Source: JBNJFY01 sp051747265 (GTDB taxonomy: Bacteria; Bacteroidota; Rhodothermia; Balneolales; Balneolaceae). Taken from it: 64,000 bases of DNA. The notes under the pieces were generated by a model. The model saw only the letters and a list, made by a program, of their open reading frames with translations. It was not told where the DNA came from and did no database searches. Each line of letters starts with the position of its first letter. Position 1 is the stretch's first letter. The stretch is from contig JBNJFY010000009.1 of the NCBI GenBank assembly GCA_051747265.1, positions 91,766 to 155,765 of the forward strand, written 5' to 3'. Positions 42,666 through 52,495 of this stretch are shown piece after piece. A program made the translations under genes and the position numbers.

Positions 42666-43337
42666 TTAAATATCCAGATAGTGCATCAACTCGCTGGCAC
42701 GAGATCTCATTTCCACATCGACCATGGCTTCTCGGGATTGGGTAGTCACCAAATAGTCATAACGACGTAATGTGGCCACGATCCGATCAATCTGTTTAAG
42801 GTTCAGTTTGAACGAAATTGTCAGCCCATCTTCAACATGTTGGGGGGCTTCTACGGTTAGGCCTAAAACTTTGCCACCTTCCGATTCAATAAGATTAATA
42901 ATTTCGGAAAGAGTAAAATCACGCTCGGCCATTTCGATGGATATCACCGCACCGTGTTCGGCTAGGTTCAACATATCCGCCAGTGCTTCCAGCACCGCAC
43001 TTTTTTGGATAACACCATCATATATCAAGTCAGCAGTAACAACAGGCAAGACGCACAATTTATAGTTGAACATCAACTGTGCGGCTTCGAATATATGTTG
43101 ACTTTGGCGAACATAGATGGGTTTGTCTAAAGCGATATCATCAATCACCGCATCTTTTTGGTTCGCGTTTTGCTCAATATCGGGGCGACGAGCAATCCCG
43201 CTTAGCTCTTGCGTTTCGGCATCCACCACCGGAAAAGCATCCCAACCAAGCTCGTGAAGCGTAGACCAAGCTTTGGTTATCGTAGAAGAACCAACCAGCG
43301 CTGAAACACCTTGATCTGTTAATGAGCGTACTAGCAT
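42666..43337 (-). CDS. CBS-domain pair with C-terminal ACT-like domain
   Basis: A 223-residue cytoplasmic protein. Two CBS motifs occupy about residues 5-130 (WDAFPVVDAETQELSGI and VLPVVTADLIYDGVI). The C-terminal part (about 138-215) has a beta-alpha-beta pattern like an ACT domain (ISIEMAERDFTLSEIINLIESEGGKVLGL). AcuB-type proteins share this layout and are adenylate- or metabolite-sensing regulators. No kinase or transporter target is fused. It is 32 bases downstream of hflX and probably co-transcribed with it. Confidence 0.82.
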   Translation of the reverse strand: MLVRSLTDQGVSALVGSSTITKAWSTLHELGWDAFPVVDAETQELSGIARRPDIEQNANQKDAVIDDIALDKPIYVRQSQHIFEAAQLMFNYKLCVLPVVTADLIYDGVIQKSAVLEALADMLNLAEHGAVISIEMAERDFTLSEIINLIESEGGKVLGLTVEAPQHVEDGLTISFKLNLKQIDRIVATLRRYDYLVTTQSREAMVDVEMRSRASELMHYLDI

Positions 43338-43369
43338 AGCTTTGGGATTAGGTGAATACCACTTTCTAG

Positions 43370-44659
43370 TTAAACAACTGATAGCTCATAATCAATTCCA
43401 TCGATCATCTGCTGTAATTTATGTAAATATTTAGGCGCGATGGTGAAGCTGATGATCACATCATTGCCTTCGTAATGTTCCTTATCGACATGAGCGACAT
43501 TATGTAAATAGGCAACCGCTTTATAATGTTTCACTGGAATTCGCATTTCACGATATACATGATCTTCTTCAATAAGATCTGTAATAGCTGTTCTAAGCTT
43601 GGACAAGCCAATTCCACGAAAAGCTGAGATGAAAATCGCATGGGGATAATCCGCCTTCAGCCCCTTCAGACGTTGCGCATCTACTTTATCCACCTTGTTG
43701 AAGACCATGACCATTTTCTCATGCTCAATATCCAGCTCATCCAGGGTCTCTTCTACCACTTCTATATATTCTTCTAACATAAAGGCAGAAGCATCAATTA
43801 CGTGAAGCAGAATGTTTGCATCTCGCACTTCATCCAGCGTGGATTTGAAACTCTCGATCAAATTATGCGGCAGTTTTCTGATAAACCCTACGGTATCAGA
43901 AAGGAGTATGTCATGATCTCCAATTTCAACACGACGCACCGTAGAATCGAGCGTTGCGAATAATTGATCTTCCGCCAACACACCGGTATCGGTTATGGCA
44001 TTCATAAGCGTGGATTTCCCAGCATTGGTGTATCCCACCAACGCTACTTTATTCATACCACTACGGCCTTTACGCTGGGTAATTCGTTGCCGGTCTAACT
44101 TGTCCAGCTTATCCTTCAAAATAGAGATGCGCTTATCAATTAACCGGCGGTCGGTCTCGATCTGGGTTTCTCCCGGCCCCTTGGTGCCGATTCCCCCTTT
44201 TTGGCGGGAAAGGTGCGTCCAGAACCGGGTTAAACGAGGAAGCAGATATTGTAACTGGGCAAGTTCAACCTGGGTTTTGGCTGCCGCGGTTTTGGCACGG
44301 GAGGCAAATATATCCAGGATCAAACCACTGCGATCCAAGACCTTGGTTTTAGTCTGCTTTTCGACATTACGAATTTGGGTGGGAGATAGATCATCATCAA
44401 AGATAATCGTCTCTATACCCCGTTCTCCAACCAGATGTTTAATCTCTTTTAGCTTCCCGCTACCTACATAATAACTGGGGTCTGGATGAGTACGATTTTG
44501 TAACATTTTTTCAACCGTAACTCCTCCCGCGGTATCGGTCAGCAGTTGTAGTTCATCTAAATATTCTTCCGCCTGAACGCGTATGGTATCTGGCCCATAC
44601 AGGCCTACTAAAAGGGTGCGTTCCTTTTCAATATCTGTGTTTTGTACTTCGTCTAGCAA
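43370..44659 (-). CDS. hflX: Ribosome-associated GTPase HflX
   Basis: A 429-residue HflX GTPase that binds the 50S subunit and splits stalled 70S ribosomes. The N-terminal domain (about 1-190) has GSGKLKEIKHLV, DRSGLILDIFASRA and GPGETQIETDRR. The G domain contains GYTNAGKSTLMNA, DTVGFI and FNKVDKVD. The length is normal. It lies in a minus-strand run with the membrane protein and the BatA-type gene upstream and the CBS gene downstream. Confidence 0.95.
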   Translation of the reverse strand: MLDEVQNTDIEKERTLLVGLYGPDTIRVQAEEYLDELQLLTDTAGGVTVEKMLQNRTHPDPSYYVGSGKLKEIKHLVGERGIETIIFDDDLSPTQIRNVEKQTKTKVLDRSGLILDIFASRAKTAAAKTQVELAQLQYLLPRLTRFWTHLSRQKGGIGTKGPGETQIETDRRLIDKRISILKDKLDKLDRQRITQRKGRSGMNKVALVGYTNAGKSTLMNAITDTGVLAEDQLFATLDSTVRRVEIGDHDILLSDTVGFIRKLPHNLIESFKSTLDEVRDANILLHVIDASAFMLEEYIEVVEETLDELDIEHEKMVMVFNKVDKVDAQRLKGLKADYPHAIFISAFRGIGLSKLRTAITDLIEEDHVYREMRIPVKHYKAVAYLHNVAHVDKEHYEGNDVIISFTIAPKYLHKLQQMIDGIDYELSVV

Positions 44660-44732
44660 TCAGATCTATTAGGTGTAGAGTTATAATGAGATGGATGAAT
44701 GCTTGCTCTCCTATAAATACCAGTGAGAAATG

Positions 44733-45347
44733 CTATTCATCTGCGTTATACTGTTTGATATCCGCAGTATGCGTAGTATAACAGTTAAACCGCCGTCCTA
44801 GTTTATGAGACAAGATACGCTGAAATTCAGAAGCTTGCCGTGAAGGTACATCCAGCTTCAAGCGTACACTTTGTTTAGGTATTCCATTTTTTTGATCATC
44901 GACCACATAGAAGAATGAATACTTGTGTAGATCTTTTCCGGGCTCTTCCCGTTCAACAAAATCGTTAATTTGATGCCAAGCTATGGTTTGAGACGGATCA
45001 TTAATATTCTTTACAATTCCATGATCGGTTATATATCGTTTAGACATCAAGTAGCTAGCCACAAACCAATTGATGCCCATCCAACCGTAACACGCCAAAG
45101 CTACTTGTGAGGTAGTTTCATTCACAAACCAAGCGGTAAAGACAGTTAATGCTATAAAGCTCAAAAAAATGGTGGAAAACAGTGGGAATCCGCGAAGCTT
45201 TCCCGCGCGCCAGGTCATCCGAACATTCCTCAGTCGAAGTGCGTTCAGCACGGTCATCAGCGATAGCAATGATGTAGCCAGCGTAAAAAATGCCAGCATA
45301 ATCATAAACAGCGTATCCGACTGTGGTATCCACGCTAATTCATTCAT
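44733..45347 (-). CDS. Membrane protein of unknown function
   Basis: A 204-residue protein with about three TM helices in the N-terminal half (residues 12-33, 55-75 and 78-98 roughly), followed by a polar C-terminal domain of beta character (ITDHGIVKNINDPSQTIAWHQINDFVER). That domain faintly resembles bacterial PH-like domains of the YdbT/DUF304 sort, but I cannot assign the family. The start overlaps the BatA-type gene stop by 4 bases (ATGA type), so it is translationally coupled and probably works with it. Confidence 0.72.
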   Translation of the reverse strand: MNELAWIPQSDTLFMIMLAFFTLATSLLSLMTVLNALRLRNVRMTWRAGKLRGFPLFSTIFLSFIALTVFTAWFVNETTSQVALACYGWMGINWFVASYLMSKRYITDHGIVKNINDPSQTIAWHQINDFVEREEPGKDLHKYSFFYVVDDQKNGIPKQSVRLKLDVPSRQASEFQRILSHKLGRRFNCYTTHTADIKQYNADE

Positions 45348-47521
45348 GATTGCTTCGCTTGAGTTGGGTTATACCAGGTTGAAATAATCGTTTCTATGAT
45401 CAGTAATATAACGGCAATTATGGCAAACCATTGCCAGATTTCTTGGCCGAAGGTAGCTTTTTTCAAAGTTTCTTCGAATTCTCGATCTGATAACGAACCA
45501 GCAGTAATATCATTACGTATATGTAACGAGTTCCCGGCCCTTTTTTCAAGCTCGGATAGTGTTTTTTCGCTAAATATCGATTCTTCTAATGTTAGGTTTA
45601 GCCCTATCGCATAGGAGGTATCCGGACTATTAATGGTTATCCAGCCCGGTTGCCAATCTTCTTGATTCGCCTGAATACGAACACCCCGGCCGAGTCCAGA
45701 AATAGGATGCACTTGTGGACGATATGAAATGTCATTGACCAGTAAACTTACATTTTGAACATCTTCCAACGGACCCGTCCAGGTGAATTGAGGCTGAATA
45801 CTTTCTTTTTGTATATCCGGCACCTCGCCGGAAGCCAAATACACACTGGTTTGATACCAAAGCGGGGCAAACAATGGGTGATAGGGTAATTGCGACCAAT
45901 CACCATTTAATCCCACCGTGGCAATCATAAAATGACCTTGCCCCAGGGGCGAATCCAATAATATGGGATCCTGTGTATCGGTTTGTATGACGGTTCGCTG
46001 CCCACCAGATTGTCCTTGAGCTGCCAAACGATAGTAATAATTAACCGGAATGGGAGCTACACGCACCCAATTTCCATCACTGGCTTCTGCTTCGAATATA
46101 CCCTCGAATATGGGATGTTGGGCTACCACGGTTTGTATTGATGCAATAGGTTGCGTTCCGCCAAAAGTTCCATTTATCCCTTGTATTTGTCCTATCCGCC
46201 ATTTTTCAAATGCAGCGTTATAGGATTGGATATCCATATTGGCCGCGGGAAATAACAACACCCCTCCACCTTCTTGCACAAATTGCGATATGGAATTAAC
46301 AATATAGGTAGGGAATTCTTTCCAGCCATCCAGTACCACCGCATCGTAAGCAGATAGTTGGGTGGGTTCAAAGGAGGATCTATTCTTCGAATGCCATTGC
46401 AGTACCTCCTGATCATCTTGACTGACCTCGATTAATGTCTTGAAGAACGACTCTTGAGGCGCGTTAGCCTCTTCATCATCTTGCAAGTATAACACCTTTC
46501 GCTGATTGGAAATATGAATGGCAGAGCGATGAATGTTATCAACGGGGAAATCATCCCCATCAAGCTCCACTTCCAGTCGCTGTATTCCCGGTTTTTGTGC
46601 GACTAATTCAAATCCGAAGGTTCTGCTGGCTCCGGGTTCAATATCTGTCTCATACTGCCCTACAATATTCTCATTATGGCGTAATGACACATATTGGTTG
46701 ACCGCAGCAATTGCTCCGGTGTTTCTAACCGTCACTTCTACGGAAAATGGCCGTTGAGTGGCAATGAGCGACCCAGCAATCTGAATATCTTCAACTACCA
46801 GGTTAGATAACTGTGCCTCTCCGGTTCGGACATACTGCACCTGATGACCTTGTACTAAACTCTGCTCCTGTATCCACGCAAATGAGTCTGATAATTGATC
46901 CATCGCCCATGCTTGGCCATCACCAAAAACATACCAGTGCAGCTGACCGGGCACCCGAGAGGGCGTTTGCTGAAGCGAAGCAGCCAATGCTTTCCATTGT
47001 GAATCCAGTTGAAAGGGCACCGCGCGAACGTGAATATTTTGCAATCGTTCTCTAGCCTGATCCGCATTCAACCACTGCGTCACTGAATATTGATCATCGA
47101 TACCTTGGGTTGCCCATACCAAAAAACGATCATCCGCATTGGATTGCGTTATTACCTGCTCGGCCAATTCCTGGGCCTGAGCCAGATAGGGACCTTGTGC
47201 ATCTACCCGATCCATACTGGCACTGTTATCCAACACTAATACAACATAATCACCGTTAGACTGCACGCCGCCCGTCAATGACGGAGGCAAGAATGGACGT
47301 GCTAATATCATGGCCAACAAGGTGATGGCTACCACGCGTATAACTAAAAGCAAATATTCCTTTAGCTTTAAACGTTTCATCGCTTTCTGTTTTATCTTCT
47401 GAAAAAATATCAGCGATGAAAACGGCAGCTGCTCCGGTTTTCGGATCCGCCAAAAGTGTACAGCTATCGGTATTGCTACCGCAGCTAACGCAAATAAAAA
47501 AAGCGGGTTCAAGAAACTCAT
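45344..47521 (-). CDS. BatA-type membrane protein with vWA domain
   Basis: A 725-residue inner-membrane protein. The N-terminus NPLFLFALAAVAIPIAVHFW, then KPEQLPFSSLIFF, is the BatA double-TM domain (TM1 about 5-22, TM2 about 58-77). A vWA domain with MIDAS-like VLVLDNSASMDRVD follows, then CARDB/Ig-like regions, a GATase-like domain (YDAVVLDGWKEFP), and a C-terminal TM helix near residue 700. Such proteins occur with Bat/MoxR clusters of Bacteroidota linked to oxidative-stress tolerance, but no moxR or other bat genes are in the window. The role is therefore inferred weakly. Confidence 0.85.
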   Translation of the reverse strand: MSFLNPLFLFALAAVAIPIAVHFWRIRKPEQLPFSSLIFFQKIKQKAMKRLKLKEYLLLVIRVVAITLLAMILARPFLPPSLTGGVQSNGDYVVLVLDNSASMDRVDAQGPYLAQAQELAEQVITQSNADDRFLVWATQGIDDQYSVTQWLNADQARERLQNIHVRAVPFQLDSQWKALAASLQQTPSRVPGQLHWYVFGDGQAWAMDQLSDSFAWIQEQSLVQGHQVQYVRTGEAQLSNLVVEDIQIAGSLIATQRPFSVEVTVRNTGAIAAVNQYVSLRHNENIVGQYETDIEPGASRTFGFELVAQKPGIQRLEVELDGDDFPVDNIHRSAIHISNQRKVLYLQDDEEANAPQESFFKTLIEVSQDDQEVLQWHSKNRSSFEPTQLSAYDAVVLDGWKEFPTYIVNSISQFVQEGGGVLLFPAANMDIQSYNAAFEKWRIGQIQGINGTFGGTQPIASIQTVVAQHPIFEGIFEAEASDGNWVRVAPIPVNYYYRLAAQGQSGGQRTVIQTDTQDPILLDSPLGQGHFMIATVGLNGDWSQLPYHPLFAPLWYQTSVYLASGEVPDIQKESIQPQFTWTGPLEDVQNVSLLVNDISYRPQVHPISGLGRGVRIQANQEDWQPGWITINSPDTSYAIGLNLTLEESIFSEKTLSELEKRAGNSLHIRNDITAGSLSDREFEETLKKATFGQEIWQWFAIIAVILLIIETIISTWYNPTQAKQS

Positions 47522-47611
47522 CTGCCAGAAAAAATTTGTACTTTAGGCTCGCGTCGCGATCATGATAGATAATGGTTTGAACTACTAAACTAAAATATTA
47601 GAACTGATATT

Positions 47612-50335
47612 TTGCAGTTTGTCAAAAAAGTAAAAGCCGTTTACTCACTTCAACGTTTCTTCTGGATATCCAGCCTACTGATTGTCGGATTAACGGCTTG
47701 CTCCGGGGAGCCGGAACATCAACATTGGTTAAAAGCAGTCCCTGAAAATACCATCGCTGTTATTACGCCCGAGGAAGACGCTACGATATCCTCAATTTTA
47801 GATTCGGAGTTTATTCCTTTTTTGGATGATATTAGTTCTTCTGCAATACCCATTACCAAAGCTCTGGAAACCCAAACCAATACACCGGTCCCCATTCTCG
47901 GTATGCTTCTCTATCCGGTAACCGCCAACCAATGGCAACCAGTATGGATAGGTGAGGTTCATGAAGATTTTTTACCACAGGCCTCGCAACGGTTTTTTAA
48001 GGAGTTCACCCAAAATAATTATCACTTCCAGGGGCAAACCATTCACAAATTACATGTAGCTGAACGTGAACTTTATGCGGCACAGTTGAACGAATGGATA
48101 CTCATCTCAGAATCAAGTTTTGGGGTCGAGGAATGCATCCGCAGTTATTTGGGCTCAGAGCCGTCCATACAGTTGAAAAAACAACAGCTTGGCAACAGTA
48201 AATTTATTTTTAACACTCCGCATGGGAATAACTGGATACAACAACTCAGCAAAGTTACCTATCGCCCCATGATGGACAGCTTATTTCAAGGCACCCAACC
48301 GGTGGTCTTAGATGTCAATCAGGCGGCGCGGGACAGTTCCAACCAACTGCAGATGAAAGGTACCATTCCCGTTTCTTCGGACCAGTCATCGGCATTGATT
48401 TCAGCTCTGTCTGGTGAGCCCGCCGAGTTGCAGCTAGACCGATACATTTCTGCCAATGCCGCTGCTTTTTCCATTTTTCGGATGCCACCGCGAAAAGTAC
48501 CTCCTACGGTTGCTGAACCCACCGCTTTGGATTCGTTGTTACTGAATGATCGCGAATTGTACGATCGCATCTATGCCACACTAGATCCGGAATTCGCCTT
48601 GGTAATGTATGAAGAGTCGGGATACTTGTCTGAGGAGGAATATTTGTGGATCCGGCATTTGTCTGATTACCGATCCTTTTATCAAATCTTGCGTGAGCTC
48701 TCGCGTGATGGTTATATCGATCGCAGTGATGATGTTTTTCATGTATCCAGTACCATTCTGGGGCAGTTGATCAGTTCAGAAATGGGGATGCTCAGTGACT
48801 TTTACCTGGGTACCAGTTGGAAGGGGGCCATCATCTCTAAACGAAAAGGGCTTACCGAAAGCGTTAAGTCCGATCGAAGTCGCCGACGGGTCATTTATTA
48901 TGATGAGCAGTATATGAAGCTTCGTGAATACTGGCCGGAAAAGCTCAGTGGATTTGTAATGGCTAACAGTGAACGCTTTCGCGATTTTATTGATCCCTTT
49001 TTGAGTCCCGATCATTATGTGGATGTGATTACATCGAAGTTTGATGTATTGACTATGACCTTTCAGCAACAGAACACCGATCAACAAAGGGAAATCGCCT
49101 TTACGTTAAACACGTACATGCGTGAACGCAACAATCTACCCTACGAAGAACGATGGATTTATCCACTTAATAATGTAGCATTGAGTGGAAAGGCTGTCTT
49201 GGCTGATATCGGAGGAAGCGTTCGTGATGAAGTTATTTTTGCCACATCGGGGGGGCAGGTATCGGCATTGGCCAGTGATGGTACCACCGTATTAGAAACC
49301 AGTACAGGTACCGACAAACCGATCGGATCACCCGTAGTTTATGATTGGTATGGTAACGGACAGGATGCCATCATGATAGCTGCCGGAAATAAAGTATACG
49401 CGTGGAATACCGCCGGCGAGCTGTTACCCAAATTTCCCTTTGAGCTAGACGAACGCATCACTACTCCGCTCTCCGTCGTGGATATCACCCGTGATGGGAT
49501 ACCCGAAATTGTAGTTGCCACAGCCGATCGAACCATCCATGTATTGAACGGGCGCGGTAACGACATTGAAGGATGGCCTCACACCACAAACACCCAAATA
49601 ACCCGTGCCCCGGTATTTAAACAAATCGATGGTCAATGGTCTTTGTGGTCATTTAGCGGTAACACTTTGCACGCTTGGCAACAAGATGGCTCCCGAAGAC
49701 CCGGTTATCCGAAATTTATTAAAGCCAGTTTCGCCGGCCAGCCTGTTCCCGTTAATTCTCAAATTTATGGTAATAGTACCGATGGCAATTTCTATGTCAT
49801 AGGTACTGATCCGGTTATCAACGATACGTTAAACGCACTGAATGTTCAGCAAGATGGCCTACTCAGTGGTTTGCGAAAACAAGACGAACCTGACTCCGTT
49901 CGTACTGAGGCCGTATATGTTTCTAATTCATCCTTGGTTGGAACACCTTCGATACAAAACTTAACGTTGCGTAATCAAGAAGATCAAACAGTTAACGAAC
50001 TTGCCTATCTGACAGCAAGCGCAAACGGGTCAATCTTCATTTTAAATAAAGAAGGACAATTGCGCTATACCCAGAGTATGGGTCAGCCCACGAACGAAAC
50101 CTTTTCCCCCCTCATCTACGACATTTATCAGGATGGCCGCCCCGAAGTGATTAACCTGGCCAGTTTTGGACGACTATATGCTTGGGAAATCCTGTCTGAT
50201 CAGCGCATGTATTCACTACCTACAACCGCCATGTCCTATCCCGTTTTTGTGGATTTGGATAGCGATGGATATACCGAACTAATCGCCCAGACCAAAGACG
50301 GGCTACGATGCTGGAGCCTGTCCGATCAGCAGTAA
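47612..50335 (+). CDS. DUF3352-like lipoprotein with C-terminal beta-propeller
   Basis: A 907-residue protein beginning at a TTG (47612); the frame has no suitable ATG before the lipobox LTACS near residue 30, and the TTG gives a proper signal peptide. The first ~530 residues resemble DUF3352 (VPENTIAVITPEED). The C-terminal part (about 560-905) has FG-GAP/PQQ-like repeats (VYDWYGNGQDAIMIAAGNKVYAW and DITRDGIPEIVVATADRTIHVL, each given in part) that should form a seven- or eight-bladed propeller. The substrate is unknown. It is divergent from the BatA-type gene. Confidence 0.8.
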   Translation: MQFVKKVKAVYSLQRFFWISSLLIVGLTACSGEPEHQHWLKAVPENTIAVITPEEDATISSILDSEFIPFLDDISSSAIPITKALETQTNTPVPILGMLLYPVTANQWQPVWIGEVHEDFLPQASQRFFKEFTQNNYHFQGQTIHKLHVAERELYAAQLNEWILISESSFGVEECIRSYLGSEPSIQLKKQQLGNSKFIFNTPHGNNWIQQLSKVTYRPMMDSLFQGTQPVVLDVNQAARDSSNQLQMKGTIPVSSDQSSALISALSGEPAELQLDRYISANAAAFSIFRMPPRKVPPTVAEPTALDSLLLNDRELYDRIYATLDPEFALVMYEESGYLSEEEYLWIRHLSDYRSFYQILRELSRDGYIDRSDDVFHVSSTILGQLISSEMGMLSDFYLGTSWKGAIISKRKGLTESVKSDRSRRRVIYYDEQYMKLREYWPEKLSGFVMANSERFRDFIDPFLSPDHYVDVITSKFDVLTMTFQQQNTDQQREIAFTLNTYMRERNNLPYEERWIYPLNNVALSGKAVLADIGGSVRDEVIFATSGGQVSALASDGTTVLETSTGTDKPIGSPVVYDWYGNGQDAIMIAAGNKVYAWNTAGELLPKFPFELDERITTPLSVVDITRDGIPEIVVATADRTIHVLNGRGNDIEGWPHTTNTQITRAPVFKQIDGQWSLWSFSGNTLHAWQQDGSRRPGYPKFIKASFAGQPVPVNSQIYGNSTDGNFYVIGTDPVINDTLNALNVQQDGLLSGLRKQDEPDSVRTEAVYVSNSSLVGTPSIQNLTLRNQEDQTVNELAYLTASANGSIFILNKEGQLRYTQSMGQPTNETFSPLIYDIYQDGRPEVINLASFGRLYAWEILSDQRMYSLPTTAMSYPVFVDLDSDGYTELIAQTKDGLRCWSLSDQQ

Positions 50336-50348
50336 TTAATTAGCTTTG

Positions 50349-51257
50349 TTAGGTAACGATCTCGGTAACTGCGTCCTCAACATCCAGAAAATGGAAATCG
50401 AAGCCGTGCTCCAGCAGTTTTTGGGGCACAACATTTAAACTGGCGGTTAGAAAATCACTGACTTCCCCCCAAGCGATGCGCAGAGCAAAAGTAGGTACCT
50501 TTAGCCAAGAGGGACGATGTAATGCTGCGCCCAGAGCATCGGCTAATTCATTCATGGTAACTGGGTTGGGCGCACATAAATTATAGGGTCCGTTCATCGT
50601 TTCGGCTTCCACCGGAAACCACAACCCCCGAACCAGATCGTGCATATGAATCCAAGGCATGTATTGCGTTCCGTCCCCAATGGCTCCACCCACAAATAGT
50701 TTAAAAGGTAACAGCATTTCAGAAAGTGCCCCGCCATCTTCTTCTAAAGCAATTCCAATACGTGGATTGACTACTCGCACGCCCAGCGCTTGTGCCGGTT
50801 TCGAGGCATGCTCCCAATCAACACAAACCTGTGCTAAAAAGTCCTCCCCCGACGGATACGCCTCATCAGCCACTTCTCCACCTGGGGTATTGCCATAATA
50901 ACCCACCGCGGATCCCGAAATAAACAGCTCGGGCCGATGTTCAGAACTCGTTTCCCGCATGGCCTCGACCAGTTTCTTCGTGGACTCTATCCGACTGTCA
51001 TAAATCCTGGTTTTAATTTCATCCGTCCAGCGCTGATCAAAAAAATTGGCTCCGGCCAAATTGATCACCACATCTGCCCAAGCCATACTTTCCGCTAATT
51101 GATCATCCCAACCTACAAAGCTGTAGTTTTTAGCTGCTTCTTTTTTATGCTCATCGGGATGGCGTGATACGATTCGCAAATAGTATCCCTGTTTAAGTAA
51201 ATAATCTGAGAGGTAGGTCCCGATGAAGCCTGTTCCACCAGTGATAAGTATATTCAT
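50349..51257 (-). CDS. TIGR01777-family NAD-dependent epimerase/oxidoreductase
   Basis: A 302-residue SDR-like protein with the N-terminal Rossmann motif ITGGTGFIGTYLSDYL, VINLAGANFFDQRW, and SGSAVGYYGNT, and a C-terminal DUF1731-type tail LNVVPQKLLEHGFDFHF. This is the YfcH/TIGR01777 family, related to cell-division inhibitor SulA annotations in old literature, with no proven substrate. It is convergent with the preceding lipoprotein gene, with about 13 bases between stops. Confidence 0.9.
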   Translation of the reverse strand: MNILITGGTGFIGTYLSDYLLKQGYYLRIVSRHPDEHKKEAAKNYSFVGWDDQLAESMAWADVVINLAGANFFDQRWTDEIKTRIYDSRIESTKKLVEAMRETSSEHRPELFISGSAVGYYGNTPGGEVADEAYPSGEDFLAQVCVDWEHASKPAQALGVRVVNPRIGIALEEDGGALSEMLLPFKLFVGGAIGDGTQYMPWIHMHDLVRGLWFPVEAETMNGPYNLCAPNPVTMNELADALGAALHRPSWLKVPTFALRIAWGEVSDFLTASLNVVPQKLLEHGFDFHFLDVEDAVTEIVT

Positions 51258-51346
51258 ACGAGGTATAGGATCAGATTAGAGGTCTGTTACAGAATAATGA
51301 CATCGTGGAGAGCAAAATCATTCCTTATAGGTCCAACAAGTGATAA

Positions 51347-52171
51347 TTAGCCAACCAACTGATAGACCAATTCCAGATATACAAACATGGCTGGCGCTGA
51401 TACCATAAGTGCGTCCATACGATCAAACATTCCCCCGTGACCGGGCAACAAGTTAGATGAATCCTTGACCCCCGCTACTCGCTTAAATTTACTTTGTGTT
51501 AAATCCCCCACCGGGCCAATGATACTAATCAACAAGGGAAGAGGAAGCAGCCAGAATAATTCAAGGGGAAAACTTTGTGGATAAATACTATAGATAATTA
51601 ACAGGCCGGCATAAGCACCCACTATACCTCCCGCGAATCCCTCCCAAGTTTTATTGGGGCTAATCATAGGGGCCAGTTTGTGTTTCCCCAAACTTTTTCC
51701 AGCAAAATAGGCAAACACATCATTACCCCAGACCATAAGAAATAACGCAATGGTCAGAACCACCCCACTGAGGTCACCTCCCATAGGTTGCATACGAATA
51801 TCCAGTAAGGCGCGCAGTCCTATCCCCGTATAGAGCGCCCAAAATGGGGTACTGACTAATTTTAACAACTGACGCTGCTTATCGTTAGATCGTAATTCGG
51901 CAATGATTAATCCCAAAAACCAAACGATACCCATAAACTGAGCCATCTGCCATTCGGGAATCAGCAGGATTAAAAAACTACCCAGGTAGGTAAACGGCTG
52001 ATTTACAGGCAGATCACATTTTTCGGAGATGGGTATGACCTCATGTACCAGAACTCCCAAAATAAGAATCAACAAAGCTTGTAGGAAGAATCCGCCTGCC
52101 CAAGTAGCGGCCAGAACAACTGCTGCGGCTGGTATTGCAAAAAGTATACGTTGGGTTAGGTTTGATGCCAC
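51347..52171 (-). CDS. cdsA: Phosphatidate cytidylyltransferase
   Basis: A 274-residue inner-membrane CDP-diacylglycerol synthase with about seven TM helices. The CdsA signature SKFKRVAGVKDSSNLLPGHG and the following GMFDRMD are complete near the C-terminus. NDVFAYFAGKSLGKHKLAP is also typical. It supplies CDP-DAG for phospholipids. It lies just downstream of a small DUF2007-like gene and a CPBP protease gene on the same strand. Confidence 0.93.
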   Translation of the reverse strand: MASNLTQRILFAIPAAAVVLAATWAGGFFLQALLILILGVLVHEVIPISEKCDLPVNQPFTYLGSFLILLIPEWQMAQFMGIVWFLGLIIAELRSNDKQRQLLKLVSTPFWALYTGIGLRALLDIRMQPMGGDLSGVVLTIALFLMVWGNDVFAYFAGKSLGKHKLAPMISPNKTWEGFAGGIVGAYAGLLIIYSIYPQSFPLELFWLLPLPLLISIIGPVGDLTQSKFKRVAGVKDSSNLLPGHGGMFDRMDALMVSAPAMFVYLELVYQLVG

Positions 52172-52191
52172 GAAATTATATTATTTACCTA

Positions 52192-52485
52192 TTATGAAGT
52201 CTGATTCGAGTCTTGATTCCTCTGATCGGAATTAGGATCTGCTTCTTCCCATTTCTGAATGGCTTCGCGGGCGCGCTCCTCAAATTCAGATGGCACATAA
52301 ACGTACACTAAGGCCATTTCCCCTACATTTAAGCTGTAGGCAGAATCTCGTTTGGATAAGATATTGGCTGGTATCTGCTGATCGGCCAAATAGTTCTTTA
52401 CCATTTCAGCTTCATAATCGGTGCTGCATTCATAAATGCAGGACCAATTTTCAATTTCGTTCGGTTTTGAGTCTCCAAAAAACAT
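52192..52485 (-). CDS. DUF2007-like putative signal-transducing protein
   Basis: A 97-residue soluble protein starting at ATG 52485 (MFFGDSKPNEIENW). WSCIYECSTDYEAEMVKNYLADQQIPANIL is the DUF2007 pattern (given here as its parts: CSTDYEAEMVKNYL and QQIPANIL). It ends in VYVPSEFEERAREAI. Members are small ferredoxin-fold-like proteins of unknown role. A longer frame to 52512 would overlap the CPBP gene by 17 bases. Confidence 0.75.
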   Translation of the reverse strand: MFFGDSKPNEIENWSCIYECSTDYEAEMVKNYLADQQIPANILSKRDSAYSLNVGEMALVYVYVPSEFEERAREAIQKWEEADPNSDQRNQDSNQTS

Positions 52486-52495
52486 AATCAATCCG

